A stretch of DNA of 64,000 nucleotides, taken from Maylandia zebra. Taxonomy: Eukaryota; Chordata; Actinopteri; Cichliformes; Cichlidae. The stretch is from NCBI RefSeq assembly GCF_041146795.1, contig NC_135170.1, positions 1,471,326 through 1,535,325 of the forward strand, given 5' to 3'. This document shows, piece after piece, positions 33,901-43,677 of this stretch; within the stretch, counting starts at the first letter, position 1, and every line of letters starts with the position of its first letter. Made by a program: the position numbers and the translations under genes. Under the pieces are notes generated by a model that had not been told where the DNA came from, did not search any database, and saw nothing but the letters and a program-made list of their open reading frames with translations.

Positions 33901-34762
33901 CTCCACCACCAGAACACCAGCTTTACTAACGTGGTAGATCAGTGTAGTACAGATCAATAACTGATGAGTCATTTGATCAAAATCACTGAGTGCTTCACGT
34001 CTGACCCTCTGATGCTTCTGTAGACATTTTGCATATTTAATGAATGTCTGACAGTTTTACATTCATTCTATGAACACAGTGGAAATGTTGTGTTATAGTC
34101 TCCATGTTGTTTCCAGCATCATAAATTCTTAAGTTCAGAAAATTAGATTCTTTCTTCACAGCTGAAAAACAACAACATTTATTCTCTATTGAAATCTGCA
34201 TCGTCCACTCCAAAGGTCACAATCTGAAGGTAACATCTGGTTTTGTTCCCTGTGGTTAACTCTGAGCATCAGTATGGTGGGATTTATCCACTACATCCAC
34301 ACCACTGTGGTTCAGTGTTGTCCTGATGGAGTAACAGCAGCCAGTATGATCCAGGCTTTAGCTGCTGGGTCTCTGTGTGACCTCTCAGACTGTTTAACAG
34401 ATCAGACACAAAGAGAATCAGAGCAGCTCTGTTCTTTAAAGACAAACATGAACCCACTCAGGTCACACTTTCCCCACAGATATGAGCATCACTGTCCTCA
34501 AACAGCAAATGACCAAGTCGAACATTTGGATCTTTTCTCTTTCATTGTTTTCTTTTTAATGAATCTTTGTAACAATCTGAGGATGTTTCAGGTCATATTT
34601 ATCCAGGAAACACAAACATGTAAAGGAGTCATCACAGCTCTCTGACCTCGTTGCTCCAGGTTCACCACTGAAGTCTGGATTTCGATCTTTGGACCAGTCA
34701 CTCCTCACAGACGGACAGCTGGACCCTGCAGACTCTGCTCTGTCCTCCTCTTCCTCCATCAT
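20066..34762 (-). CDS. NLRC3-like NOD-like receptor (FISNA-NACHT-LRR-B30.2)
   Basis: A cytoplasmic pattern-recognition receptor of the fish-expanded NLR group C. Nine coding exons read on the - strand: 34647-34762, 33576-33654, 33228-33414, 31298-33098, 30211-30384, 29764-29937, 29323-29490, 20750-20796 and 20066-20601. All junctions have GT/AG sites and matching phase, giving 3,282 nt (1,093 aa plus stop). Order: acidic N-terminus, a linker with [21 protein letters not shown] (about residues 129-200), NACHT with Walker A GVAGIGKT (about 225-232) and Walker [10 protein letters not shown] (about 297-305), three LRR exons, a short hinge, and PRY-SPRY. In this family NACHT binds ATP and oligomerises, while LRR and B30.2 are thought to sense ligand. 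The 8.5-kb intron before the hinge is full of transposons. It looks intact; extra LRR exons or alternative ends cannot be excluded. Confidence 0.85.
20750..20796 (-). CDS. NLR short hinge exon
   Basis: A 47-nt exon between a TTTCAG acceptor and a GTAAGT donor, reading [15 protein letters not shown]. It matches the V-x-x-GG-x-x-RxRPGLRKY linker that precedes B30.2 in fish NLRs. Its phases fit the LRR exon upstream (AG|G) and the B30.2 exon downstream (T|AT). Confidence 0.85.
20890..21460. repeat. Dispersed repeat in the NLR intron
   Basis: Text such as ATTTATTTATCAGCACATTT, CAAAGTGCTGCACAGAGTAG and GGTGACGACCTGATGTGAAG resembles an interspersed fish repeat I remember but cannot name confidently. 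There is no coding potential and the ends were not resolved. Confidence 0.45.
21529..21912. repeat. Composite GT / CTGT minisatellite
   Basis: 384 bp of GT repeats punctuated by CTGT and CTGTCTGT units, forming higher-order blocks that recur (for example GTCTGTGTCTGTCTGTCTGT). It lies in the large NLR intron, just upstream of the hAT insertion. ORFs of 130-150 codons occur in several frames simply because the repeat lacks stop codons. Confidence 0.97.
22019..25286 (+). mobile_element. hAT transposon, Charlie/GTF2IRD2-like, near full length
   Basis: A 3,268-bp element with perfect 16-bp terminal inverted repeats (CAGGGGTCTCAAACTC at 22019-22034 and its complement at 25271-25286) and perfect 8-bp target duplications TCCTACAC (22011-22018 and 25287-25294). 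It carries one transposase gene (23083-24906) and about 1 kb of 5' non-coding sequence. It sits inside a SINE and within the NLR intron. The transposase frame is interrupted, so this copy is probably dead, but the intact ends mean it could be moved by a related transposase. Confidence 0.97.
23083..24906 (+). pseudogene. hAT transposase, disrupted
   Basis: Starts at ATG 23083 ([13 protein letters not shown]). An N-terminal zinc finger [10 protein letters not shown] followed by HYTTRHAE is the BED-like DNA-binding part. The catalytic region follows with LDETTDITD (first Asp area, near 23625) and [10 protein letters not shown] (second Asp area, near 23820). A hAT C-terminal dimerisation segment with [20 protein letters not shown] ends near 24800. 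The frame is cut about three times: a stop after codon 109, a shift near 23800 and another near 24180. The sequence resembles the transposase-derived part of GTF2IRD2. It is a mobile-element gene rather than a host gene, because it keeps TIRs and TSD. Confidence 0.9.
25295..25522 (-). mobile_element. tRNA-derived SINE interrupted by the hAT element
   Basis: On the - strand it starts GGGCAGCACGGTGGCACG (A-box region) and has a B-box-like GAGTTCAATTCCACC. It continues through GGAGTTTGCATGTTCTCCCC and CGGCTTCCTCCCACCGTCC to CATGCAGCTTGTGGGG. This is a very common fish SINE. The hAT element inserted into its 3' side. A second partial copy of the family is at 57590-57710. Confidence 0.8.
25556..25965. 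repeat. Degenerate tandem repeat rich in TTAGC/GCTAA
   Basis: Roughly two copies of a 190-bp unit (shared text AATATCGTTTTC, AATGTGAGCAGCTA, GAGGAGTTAATGCTAAGTA, CTGCCATTAG), diverged from each other. No coding potential. Confidence 0.75.
25969..26600. mobile_element. piggyBac-type MITE (TTAA target)
   Basis: A 632-bp element with ends CCCTTTAAAACTGG and its imperfect complement TAGGTCTAAACGGG, flanked by TTAA on both sides (25965-25968 and 26601-26604). This is the signature of piggyBac-type elements (Kolobok also uses TTAA). It is AT-rich without a transposase. A truncated relative is at 19693-19870. Confidence 0.8.
27012..28025 (+). mobile_element. pogo/Tigger-like transposon remnant
   Basis: Bounded by TA dinucleotides, with termini CCGTAATTGTCGGGCTATAA and (complement) CCGTATTTCCCAGACTACAG. 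The tail of a transposase is visible at 27398-27607 as the acidic segment [19 protein letters not shown]. Most of the DDE domain is deleted, though short sub-terminal repeats CTGCGGCTTTTAGTCAGGTG occur at both ends. It is non-autonomous and inserted in the NLR intron. Confidence 0.8.
28026..29322. other. NLR intron sequence with a perfect hairpin
   Basis: No exon was recognised. An 18-bp perfect inverted repeat with an 11-nt loop lies at 29166-29212 (arms 29166-29183 and 29195-29212). A 119-codon + ORF at 28102-28461 has no motif and is probably chance. Confidence 0.5.
29323..29490 (-). CDS. NLR LRR exon 3
   Basis: A 168-nt exon between acceptor CTTTCTTCAG and donor GTCAGG. It reads [37 protein letters not shown] and SPKCTILR, an LRR unit of the ribonuclease-inhibitor type. 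Its middle and 3' end differ from the two duplicated LRR exons, and the phase is 1/2, as for the others. Confidence 0.85.
29764..29937 (-). CDS. NLR LRR exon 2 (tandem-duplicate copy)
   Basis: A 174-nt LRR exon reading [18 protein letters not shown] and [19 protein letters not shown], ending CKLETLR. With its 273-bp upstream intron-side sequence it forms one unit of a 447-bp tandem duplication. It differs from the 30211-30384 exon at one base (His against Arg just before LTELDL). Consensus splice sites flank it and phase is preserved, so both copies can be used. Confidence 0.88.
30211..30384 (-). CDS. NLR LRR exon 1 (tandem-duplicate copy)
   Basis: A 174-nt LRR exon, the first after the NACHT exon. 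Its acceptor follows TGATGTCAG, and its opening base completes the Leu codon split at the end of the NACHT exon (CT|A). The protein text matches exon 2 except for one residue. The sequence upstream of its acceptor differs from the other LRR introns, marking the edge of the duplicated unit. Confidence 0.9.
30965..31120 (+). mobile_element. LINE reverse-transcriptase fragment in NLR intron
   Basis: The + strand reads [17 protein letters not shown], then [17 protein letters not shown] with FM, a reverse-transcriptase segment (GLRQGCPLSP core) of a non-LTR element. It is short and broken. The flanks 30400-30960 and 31120-31290 are otherwise featureless intron. Confidence 0.7.
31298..33098 (-). 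CDS. NLR main exon: FISNA + NACHT and winged-helix region
   Basis: An 1,801-nt exon, uninterrupted. It opens after TTCTCATTCAG with [11 protein letters not shown] and [13 protein letters not shown] (FISNA), then [20 protein letters not shown] follows: Walker A GVAGIGKT, sensor-region [12 protein letters not shown], Walker [12 protein letters not shown], then the NACHT-associated helices with [19 protein letters not shown] and [15 protein letters not shown]. The exon ends [17 protein letters not shown] at a GTGAGT donor. The upstream in-frame ATG at 33132 is inside the intron and is not the true start. Confidence 0.95.
33228..33414 (-). CDS. NLR coding exon 3
   Basis: A 187-nt exon between acceptor TTCTGTTCCAG and donor GTAAGA. 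It reads [20 protein letters not shown] and [12 protein letters not shown], then [20 protein letters not shown], the conserved linker before FISNA in fish NLRC3-like proteins. Phase is 0 at the start and 1 at the end, matching its neighbours. Confidence 0.9.
33576..33654 (-). CDS. NLR coding exon 2
   Basis: A 79-nt exon from acceptor TTCCTCCACAG to donor GTCTGT, reading [20 protein letters not shown] and LDSIFM. This Gln/Ser-rich spacer exon is typical of fish NLRs. The frame is set by joining AG from exon 1 with its first A (Arg). Confidence 0.8.
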
Positions 34763-34776
34763 CGTCTTCAGTCAGT
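34647..34776 (-). CDS. NLR first coding exon
   Basis: The ATG is at 34762; the exon begins about 14 nt upstream after the acceptor TTTACCTCTCAG (34776). It reads [20 protein letters not shown], then [16 protein letters not shown], and ends at donor GTCAGA. The S-V-(R/K)-SD-x-S-x-D-x-P-x-x-F motif is a known N-terminal repeat of fish NLRC3-like proteins. Two adjacent ATGs are possible starts. Confidence 0.85.
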
Positions 34777-34897
34777 CTGAGAGGTAAACCACAAACACTC
34801 AGTGAGTTCACATTAACAGGAGGAACTGACCTCTGACCTGTCATGTGACCATGAAACCAGGTCAATATATCTGTAGGTTCAGTCATCCAGGTCATGT

Positions 34898-35016
34898 GAT
34901 CTAAGGAGCTTGGAGAGAAAAGAGACGTCTTTAAGTTTCTGGAAGACGTTTCATCTGAGAAGCTTCTTCAGCTCTAAAACCAAACGGTGGAGAGTCCCAG
35001 ATATTTAAACCTGAGA
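34898..35016 (+). repeat. Dispersed repeat (related piece at 37517-37575)
   Basis: The text AAGGAGCTTGG, AAAAGAGACGTCTTTAAGTT, CTGGAAGACGTTTCATCTGA and GAGAAGCTTCTTCAG belongs to a repeat common in fish. A second, less complete piece in the same orientation is at 37517-37575 (GGAGCTTGGAAAGAAAAGCG). The family name is not certain. Confidence 0.5.
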
Positions 35017-36439
35017 GGGAAAGAAAGCATGTCGCTGACCCACCACTGATGTTATTTCAAGGAGGAAACTGAGAGCCTTTGCACCAGGAGCACAAACATC
35101 AGCTCCAGCAATGATCCACTGATGTGTTTTTATTCCATGTATGAATGTTGTTATTGACAGAGATGACGTTTGTGTGTCAGTGATGCAGTGACTGTTGTTG
35201 TTACCTGTACAGGCTGGTTAGACTCTATGAAACAGATCATACAGATCTCTGCATGTTAGAAGAGACTATTAAAGGTCATGAATGAGACAAAGGCAGGGAG
35301 GCGTCCTTTACAGCTAAACAGCAGAGTGAGAGAACAGCCAGCACCTCTACATTTATCACATTATACAGCACATGTATGATACTGACAGGGATGAGAAGAA
35401 TTTAGTGATTCTGATCCCATCATTGATATTACTTATTGATTCTCAGTAGCTCTGCTCTGACAGTCACCACCATCACTGAGCAGCATATCAAAGACATTTG
35501 TGCACATTAACTGCATGTTGTGGCTCAAATGTTTGTGCATGTTGGAGGCATTTCCTCTTTGTTGTGATCAGTGTGGGTCATTACTCAAAACAGTCATTAT
35601 TACACATATTACACAGAACACTTTGATTAAAAGTAATGGAGTACGTTACTTCATTACTCCTCATAACATTACTTTGATGTTACTGTGTGAAATGAACAAA
35701 TGAACATGTAACAACATAAAGCTGAGGTACAGCCCCACACACCAACACAGATCCTGATGAGGTCACGTGATGTTTCTCTGAGTGTTTATGAACACAAATC
35801 AAAGATGAAACAGCACAAAGACACTTCAAAGTGATTCTACTGTAGAAACATGAACAGGTAGAAACCTGCAGCCTGACTGCTCATCACTTTGTTACCTGTT
35901 CAAGTTCAGCAGCAGCAGCTCACTTTATCACGGTGCTGGTCTGGGGTCAGTGTTTACTCAGCTTTAACCTCACTCTGGGTTCTTGGCTAGCCTAGCTTTA
36001 GCTTAGTGTTAGCATGCTGTGTGCTAGCTTAGCGTCAGAGCTCTGCAGGTGTCTCGTGTGTAAATATTAATCACAGTGACAGTAAAGGAGGTAAAGGGCT
36101 GTGACGTCATCACGTACGCTGCGTCCTCTGTGGGCTCTGAGTGAACTCAAAGTACAAACTACAAGTACACAAACACGAACGTAGCTCAGAGTGGCGGACA
36201 CACTCGGCCTCGTTGGTCCAGCTGTGAGTCCGTTACCGTGAACTATGGAGCGGCAGATTTGTGCTGAACTAAGCTGCACACAGCTGATGTTAGCCAGGAA
36301 ACATTACACACTGACTTTAATGGAGAGACCGGAAATACAAACACACACAGTTTGTTGTGTGAAGAAATCAAACACGAGCTGAACAAACAGTAAAGTTCCT
36401 AAAGACAAACTGTTAAAGGAGGAAACAAAGCAAACTTAC
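35017..36439. other. NLR 5' intron, no other feature
   Basis: AT-rich sequence, with GCTAGC/TTAGC-rich text near 35990-36020. Small ORFs on both strands show no motif. Confidence 0.45.
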
Positions 36440-36490
36440 AGTTTCTTCACACCAACAACAAGCTCCACTCCACACCTGGACACTAAACAC
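36440..36490 (-). promoter_or_regulatory. Putative NLR 5' non-coding exon and promoter
   Basis: On the - strand GTGTGAAGAAACT is followed by a strong donor GTAAGT (36435-36439 on +), and the next acceptor downstream is that of the first coding exon. Transcription would start near 36,490, with CACCTGTG and GGAAGCAGC motifs just upstream (36490-36560). No TATA box is evident. The exact start site is inferred. Confidence 0.45.
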
Positions 36491-36917
36491 GGACACACAG
36501 GTGAGCTGCTTCCTGGAAGGAGGCGGGACTCCACCTGAAACTCAGCACAGGTGGGAGGGGCTCAGCTCTGTGTGTGCTGATGTGTTAACTTTAAAAATAT
36601 GCCGTCTGACTGCTCAGACTGAGTCAGAGTAAAGTTCACATGCTGACGTGTGGAGACATGAAACCTTGTTGTAGCTGCAGGTGTGAACACACTGATCCCA
36701 GATCAGCTCTGCTGTATTTGTAACATGAACATTTCTGCTGCAAAGCTTCAAATGTTCAGCATGTTTCTCTGTTTCCAGTCTATAGATCCAGTCACACTTT
36801 CTACCTTCACCTGTGCAGTAAAGACTGAGAGCAGAGCTGAAAGCAAGCGTCCAATCAGTGAGCAGTATCAACACCTGAGCTTCATTCAGACTCTGTTATT
36901 GAAGATGTTGTTGGTAC

Positions 36918-37218
36918 AAAGTTCATCTGCTGCTCACATGAATCCATGAAAGATTTATTTCACTGAATGTTTCTTCAAAGCTCATTTCAACCTGTTGAAG
37001 TCATGAATGAAAGTGCAGACTGAGAGTGGATCACATGATGTTTGAGGTGTGTCATGTGACATGTTCAGTATTGTCACACATGTCTAGATTGTCCCTGATA
37101 TCATAACTGCTCAAACACTGATGATTATATTTGAAGAATTATTCCTGATGGCAGCAAAGTTTGAATGGAGCTCTCTGTCTGTGCTGATTTGTCGCCCTCT
37201 GGAGGTCAAAGCACAAAC
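36918..37218. repeat. 301-bp block duplicated at 12365-12665
   Basis: Identical by eye to 12365-12665. It lies immediately upstream of the NLR promoter region. Here it is not flanked by the 126-bp repeats present at the other copy. Confidence 0.9.
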
Positions 37219-37789
37219 TGCATGATGTCACTGTAACCACCACAGAGACAGGAAGTGTTTTTATGACTGAAACACTGAAATGATGCTAACGGCTGTCGTT
37301 AGGCTCACTGACAGCAGTGCTGATGTGTTCATGTCAAACACTGGCTCAGGTCAGACTCCTTCATCCTTCTCCAGCGTGAGGCCGCCCTCAGACCCACAGG
37401 AGCTCTGACCTTTGACCTCCTGACCCTAACCATTTTAGTCTTGTTGCATCTGCAAATCCATCCAAACTGTAGCCAAGCAAAAGAAGCTGGAAGTTGTTCT
37501 ATGAATGATGTTGTTGAAGGAGCTTGGAAAGAAAAGCGTCTGGACTTCTTTAAGTTGCTTGAAGAGGGACATGGACGTCTTAACGCCCACTTACATCCTG
37601 GGACATTTGATCACAGGAAATCACATGATGGGGTGGGGCTAGATCTCACAATGGGTTCACCCAAAACCTTGGCTGATTGAGACCCACACCCGTTCTCACA
37701 CCGTGGCTCGTGTGATTAGGTAGAGGATCAACAGGGGCTCCGTGTCCCTGAATTTAAACTGAATCTAAACACACCGTGCACAATGCCAA

Positions 37790-38470
37790 GTTAGATAATG
37801 GTTAAAAGAACAAGATAAGAATAAATAAAAAGATAAAATAAGGATAAAAAATAACTTAAAAAAAAAAATAAAAAGATAAATAACTGCAAATAAGTACAAA
37901 TAAGTAACTGAAGACACGTGTGGTCTGCAGATGTCGATGTACATGGATGTACATGGAGTTTAATGTGCAAAATGAACTTAGTGTGCAAAGTGACCTGATG
38001 TGCAAACTGCAGTTTGAGGTCGGTCAGCTGTTCAGGAGTCTGATAGCAGTGGGGAAGATGGAGTTGTTGAGTCTGGATGTTCTACATTTCACACTTCTGA
38101 ACCTTCGTCTCGAGGGCAGAGGTGTGTCTCTCCTCTGGACTCTGTGATGGTAGCTGCTCTGCAGAGAGGGCAGCGGGGTCCTGATGATCTTCTCCACAGT
38201 TGTTATCACTCTCTGCAGGCGTTTGCGGTTTGCAGTAGTGCTGCCGTACCATGCAGTGATGCAGCTGTCAGGCTGCTCTCCACAGTGCAGCTGTAGAACC
38301 TGCTGAGGATCTTGGCCAACATACCAAATTTCCTCAGCCTCCTCAGGAAATACAGCAGCTGCTGAGCCTTCTTGACCAGCTGTGTGAGTTTGAGTCCCTC
38401 ACTGACTCAAACTCCTTCAGTGACACTTGCAGCCTTGCAGATTAGTTTGCTGATCCTGATGCATCTCTGG
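37790..38470 (-). mobile_element. L2/CR1-type LINE, 3' end
   Basis: On the - strand 38024-38209 reads ITTVEKIIRTPLPSLQSSYH, then PSRRRFRSVKCRTSRLNNSI and FPTAIRLLN, the C-terminal end of a LINE ORF2 (PLPSL, RFRS, TNRFxNSFFPxAI motifs). Upstream pieces of the same ORF continue to about 38470 (including CITAWYGST) in shifted frames. The 3' UTR and an A/T-rich tail run to about 37790. A 5'-truncated, degenerate copy. Confidence 0.75.
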
Positions 38471-40694
38471 AGCTGATGCTGTCCCCCAGCAGACAACAAC
38501 AACATAGATGCTCTCACTAGTCCACTTTACCCTCTAATCACATCTCTGACATCTGCAGGTTGCTCCATAGAGACTCTTGTGCAATGCCAGGTGTTTGTGT
38601 TTGTCTGTAGGTACACATTAGATATGACCATAGACGCACACACACAAGTGAACACAGCAGCACAGATGGTTTCCACCTGCTTCCCTCTTTCTTCACACAA
38701 CTGTGAGGATGATGAAGAGGTTTCAGGACGAGGTGGTCAGCAAGCACAGGATAAAGCAGGGCCATGAAACTCTCTGGTGCAGCAGATGTTTAATCAGACT
38801 CAGCTTTAGGCTTCTTTTCCCACCTGGCAGCAAAGTAACAGCTTCACTAATGTGAACAGTCACAATGTTAAACGTTTCTATATCTTCATATATTTTTATC
38901 TGTTGATGCTGCAGAATAAAGTCTGTTAACAGAGTGCAGGATGTGTAGAGCAGGTCCAGCTCTCCCTTTACTGTGTCCACTTTCATCAGCCCCTGTGAAG
39001 TGACACAGAGTGCATGTGTGTCTGTCAGCTGTTGTTTGTTGTGAAGGATGGAACAAATGAACACACACTTTTAGAGAAATCTGAAAAAGCAACACGTGCT
39101 TGGGCTCCTTCTGTGCTCGTCTTCATTAATGCTGATCTTTCTTTCCTGTTTGTTCTTTGGCACAAGCTTCAGTCTTTTCTCCCAGGGCTCCTTCACACTT
39201 AGAAACACACCTACATTCATTTATACACAAACATCATGAAACAAAGGCTTTGTAAAAGAGGACACGAGATCCTCTCTGAACAGCACATTCATATCAAACA
39301 CAGGACTGAACAGGATATACTGAGTCTGTGCTGTTTTCATTGTTACTTGCTGAGTATTTTTCCAGTGTTTGAAATGTGACTCAAGTCTGATTCTTCTACT
39401 GTGTGTGAACTCTAAGCAGCTGCATTAAACAGCTGCTTTTCAAACCAGGCTCAATCCTATGACTCTGTGAATGTAAACTTTTGTCACCTGCATGAATAAC
39501 AATCCTTGATCTAGTCAGGACTGCAGTGCTCCTGTGATCCCAGCTTATAGATGGAGGCTAGCATGAGAGGCTCAGCAGCTAAAGCAGCACACCTGGGTCT
39601 CCCAGCCTATTAAAAGCAGCCCTTTGCTTCACCTGCTTCACTAAACATTATTATTATTATTTAAGCAGAGTGGTGTGATTGATGTAGGCATTGCTGTGTG
39701 ACAGGAGGACTTTTCTTGAAACAGCTCGTGTGACGTGAGCTGACGTAAAAACAGTGATGTTAGCTTGATTCTCTTGGCTAAAACTATTTTAAAAAGAGGG
39801 TCAATCATGCAAATCTGCCAATAGAAGCCAAAGTTACAGCCCCTCAGAGTTTAAAGAGAAAAGGCCCGTTTCCAACACTCGGTTGTGCAAAGGGAAACAG
39901 GCCCACAGTGCCTGAGTGTGTGGGTAATTCTTCAAATAATATTCAAAAGCAAACATTTTTAAGCATGTAAATAAAATTCAATCATTTCTGCTCTTCAATA
40001 CCTAAGAAATGAAAACTGGCAGATGGTCCCAAAATGTGAAACGCCTGGCTATCTGTGCATTTAGTGCTGCAAGTTTTCACTGTTTACCTTCAGAAGCATA
40101 AATCTCTGCACAGATAATGTTCATATGTGGATTCCTGGTTTTCTGCAGTTAATTGTGACCCAAAGCGTATTTTTAAAGTGGTTCCAGGCAATAAAGTCTA
40201 AAAATAAATACATCTACTTCCTTTTTCTGTGTTCCAGCCTCAGTGACTCTGACACAGTGCTGTAATATTTACACCTCTGATGAAAACAGAGTTTGTAGTT
40301 GCAGAAATACTCGACTCATTTTGGGCATTTACGAGCAGGAACCTCAGAAAGCCCCTCGCTGCTTCACTGGTTAAGAAGCAAAGCAAACATTAGTTCACAG
40401 TGATGTTAATTAAGGCCCAAAGTTTAGGAACGAACGTCAGCACTTCACTAATGAATGTAATGCTGATTCATGTGCTTGTTTTGTAATGTGCATGTTGTGC
40501 GTTGCTATTTCCCATATTCTTTGGCACTGATAGATGAAGAGTCTCAGGCAGGACCGAGGCTGCCAGCTGCTGACAGTGAGCAGGGAGAGAGCAGCAGAAG
40601 CTGGGCAAGAGCAGGGCACCTTCAGCCCCCTTCATCAGTCAGAAATCATTTGGGTGTCTGTGTGAAATGTCTGATTTTTAAAATCTTTTTGTAG
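38471..40694. other. Non-coding stretch
   Basis: No gene recognised. Small overlapping ORFs (up to 113 codons at 38723-39064 -) show no family features. The right edge is the target site of the LTR element. Confidence 0.45.
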
Positions 40695-40699
40695 ACATA

Positions 40700-41032
40700 T
40701 GTTAGATTTGTATTGTTGATTGTTATTTATGCTTAGAAATATTTACTTATATATGCTTAGAGTTTTGTAATTAGTTGTAGATTGGTAGAGGTTTTGAACC
40801 TTGATAGTCTGCAAACTTTGTGTGTATTAGACAGCACTTTGGGAGCATGAGAGGTCATACCGTGTCTTATTGTTTTATGGTAGGATTAACGTAGTTGCGT
40901 CTGTTCTAGTCTAAGTGCTCTTTGTTTAGATGAACTGCAGGACTTCCTCACCGTGTTATCTAGGATGAACCATCTAGGGTGAGGGGGAGGCTACCCTCTT
41001 CCTGACCAAGGATGTTTGACCCTTTGATCAGC

Positions 41033-41072
<40 letters not shown>

Positions 41073-41325
41073 CAAGGTACTCTTTGTTTGTATGTAGACG
41101 TCGTATGTTAATGAACCTATGCATATTCATGTAACCTCAATAAAAGGACAGTGTTACGGGAGGACGGACGAGAGCTACTGGGGTCAAGCGAAGGAACGGC
41201 GCTCTGTCTGGTTCTCTCCCGTGCACGAGTAACATGAAGAACTTTGCCTATTTGTCTCTTGCTTTGCAGTGTAATTATATTGTCTTTAACGTTCCAGCGG
41301 ATGGGTTCAAGCTACAAACCTAACA
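40700..41325 (+). repeat. 5' LTR
   Basis: Long terminal repeat, TGTTAG...CTAACA, with a (CA)n tract at about 41033-41070 and CTCAATAAAAGG (polyadenylation-like signal) at about 41139. It matches the 3' LTR base for base except for a handful of substitutions and the length of the CA tract. Confidence 0.95.
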
Positions 41326-41330
41326 TTAAT

Positions 41331-41341
41331 TGGTCCTTCGA
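41331..41341 (+). other. Primer-binding site, tRNA-Tyr type
   Basis: TGGTCCTTCGA, five bases after the 5' LTR, is complementary to the 3' end of vertebrate tRNA-Tyr (CTCGAAGGA plus CCA) over 11 bases. The match then fades. The tRNA identity is from memory of the human tRNA-Tyr sequence. Confidence 0.7.
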
Positions 41342-43677
41342 TGCCAGATCCCTGGGATCGCATTCACCGAGGGGGGGGAGGCACGCTGAAAGACTGACGT
41401 CAGCCAGGAAGTTCCTGTGGATTCGCTGTCTGTCTTTCTCCTCGATGAATGGCGATCGGCGGGATTCAGGCTGATATTACACGCTAAGCAACGCCAAGTA
41501 AGTTTAAAGAGGCCAACTCTATAACCGTGTCGTTGTGCAGTCTCCGCCATTTTGTGAGGCGTTGAGAAGTTCGCTGCTTTGTGGAGCGATAACTGGGTTA
41601 GTGTCCCGAAAAAGAAGTTTTGGTTAAATCGCCCAAGGGTCCCAAGCGTCCGGTGAGTGTCCGGTTTTGAAATCGCCCTGCGTGTGTGTCCCGAGCGTCC
41701 CTTCATTGGGTTTTGTCGCGCGAGTGGGTGAGCGTCCCACAACTGGGTCAGGGTCCCGAGCGGTCCGGTGTGAGTCCGGAGTAGGCCTATTTTGTGTTGT
41801 TGTCATTGTTGTCGTCGTCGTCGTCGTTTTTGTTGTTGTTGTTGTGTGAGTGTGTGCGGAGCAGAACACGTGGTCTGTAACACCGACTGTTGTTGTTATC
41901 ATGGGTTTCTAAGCAACCAAGAGTGAGTTAGAGGGAGAAAGACGTTTGTGCTGGACTTTGCTCCTGGCAGCACAAAGTATTTATGTATAAAAGAGAGAGA
42001 GCGAAGGCTCCACAGCTGCGCGGGTGCACGCGAGCGAGGTCGCGCGGGTTTCACGCGGACCTGAGCCGTGCGGTTAATCGCAGGCTTATAAATGGAAGAG
42101 ATTCAAATGTTAGAAGTTTTCAGAAAACACACCAGCCTTGAAGAGTGTGTGGAAAAGGCCAGCCCACATCAGCAGCTGTGCTCTGGTGGGTGGCTTTCCC
42201 CCCACCCCTTCCTGACACAAAATGTTAACAGCCTGTGTGCCAGACCATTGAGGTGGATAGTTGTTAAAAGTAATCTGCATTAAGCTTGTGGTTGCTTAAA
42301 TTCAGTACAATGACATATGAGGAGAAGTGATATAGGCAAATATTTAAACTAATGAAGTGCATAGAGGCACTTGACCTGTGTGGAAGACGGTCGTCTTATT
42401 ATGAACCATTGTTGAGATATGGAGCACACCTGTGAAAACAACTAATATGCTGAACCCTGTATGACACATCTAAAAATACATGATGGAGAAGCTGTGTTGA
42501 ATATGTAAGTGTAAGACTTTGCCACTGTGGGCAGAGCATGCAACTACTGTGTGATGTCGCGTTGCAGTTTTGTTTTTGTTTTTTGAGCTGATGAGCAAGC
42601 TACACATTATCAGATCAAGAGCTGTCTGAGAACTACTCAAAGAGGGGGAAACAGAGAGTGTGCAGCGTTTCCATGAGCAGTTTTTCTGCACCTTGACTCG
42701 TGTGTGTGTGTAGCATCAGCATCATGTTTTTGTTTATTTGTTTTGTTGGATTAAAAATAATTAAATAAACTGGTGATCATGCTTATGGATCACCATGGCA
42801 CATATCTCCAGCCATATGGTTTATTTATGCAGATGAAAAAGTGAGTGTGAATGTGTCTGACATCACAGTGTTTTTGTGCGCTGTGTAAAAGTGATTGCCT
42901 CTGATTGTGAGTGAGAGCGGTGATTTTGCAGACCACCAGCTATTGTAACGAAAAAAAAAGAAAAAAAAGAGTGAAAAAGAAAAATCATAGGAAAAAGGTT
43001 TTGTGTTGATCAGCCAAAAACAACTACAATTTCATTTTCTGCTTTTAAGAAAAGACTGTTCACAAAAACACACACAGAGAGAGATGTGTGTTGATTAAGC
43101 AGTGATGATAATAATGAAATGTCTTAGTTTGTCACTTTCAGGTGAAAAGCAGACCTGAATCAATTTTCCACATGCAGCAGTCGGAAGAAAGTTATAGTTT
43201 AACATCATTGGAAACATGCAGGCCAAGTTTCTGGCTGACTTATTTACAGCGCCATGTGTTTCTCAACCTCACAAGCGAGCTCACTCCTCCCTGAAGATAA
43301 GGAATGCAGCTCCAAAGCAATAACATGATAAAGAGACAGCAGCAAGTCCTGAGCACAAAAAGTCCCAGCAAAGCAGCAGCAATGTGGATAAACAGCAGCA
43401 GAAGAAGAAAGCAAACCCATCTTCCTGTCTGATTGGTTGAATTTCACGGAGGGGCGAGCAAGATGGCAGCGTGAAGAGGAGTTTTTGTTTGAGTTCTCAG
43501 CACGAGACACTTATTTGACGTCTTTCTGGCCTTCGGGACTTTTTTGGAGATCAGCGCGCTAAACTTGCTGGAGCTGAGGCCAGGGTCTGCGGCGGCAGCA
43601 TGTTGAAATGCTCAAAAAGGACTGAGTGACTCGGGCAAGCCACATGCGGCTAGCGACATGAAAGAAATGGACCCTTC

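Noticed and set aside
41667-41902. Short ORFs with Val or Thr homopolymers just after the 5' LTR
   Set aside because: They are produced by a GTC/GTT trinucleotide run and have no gag-like features.
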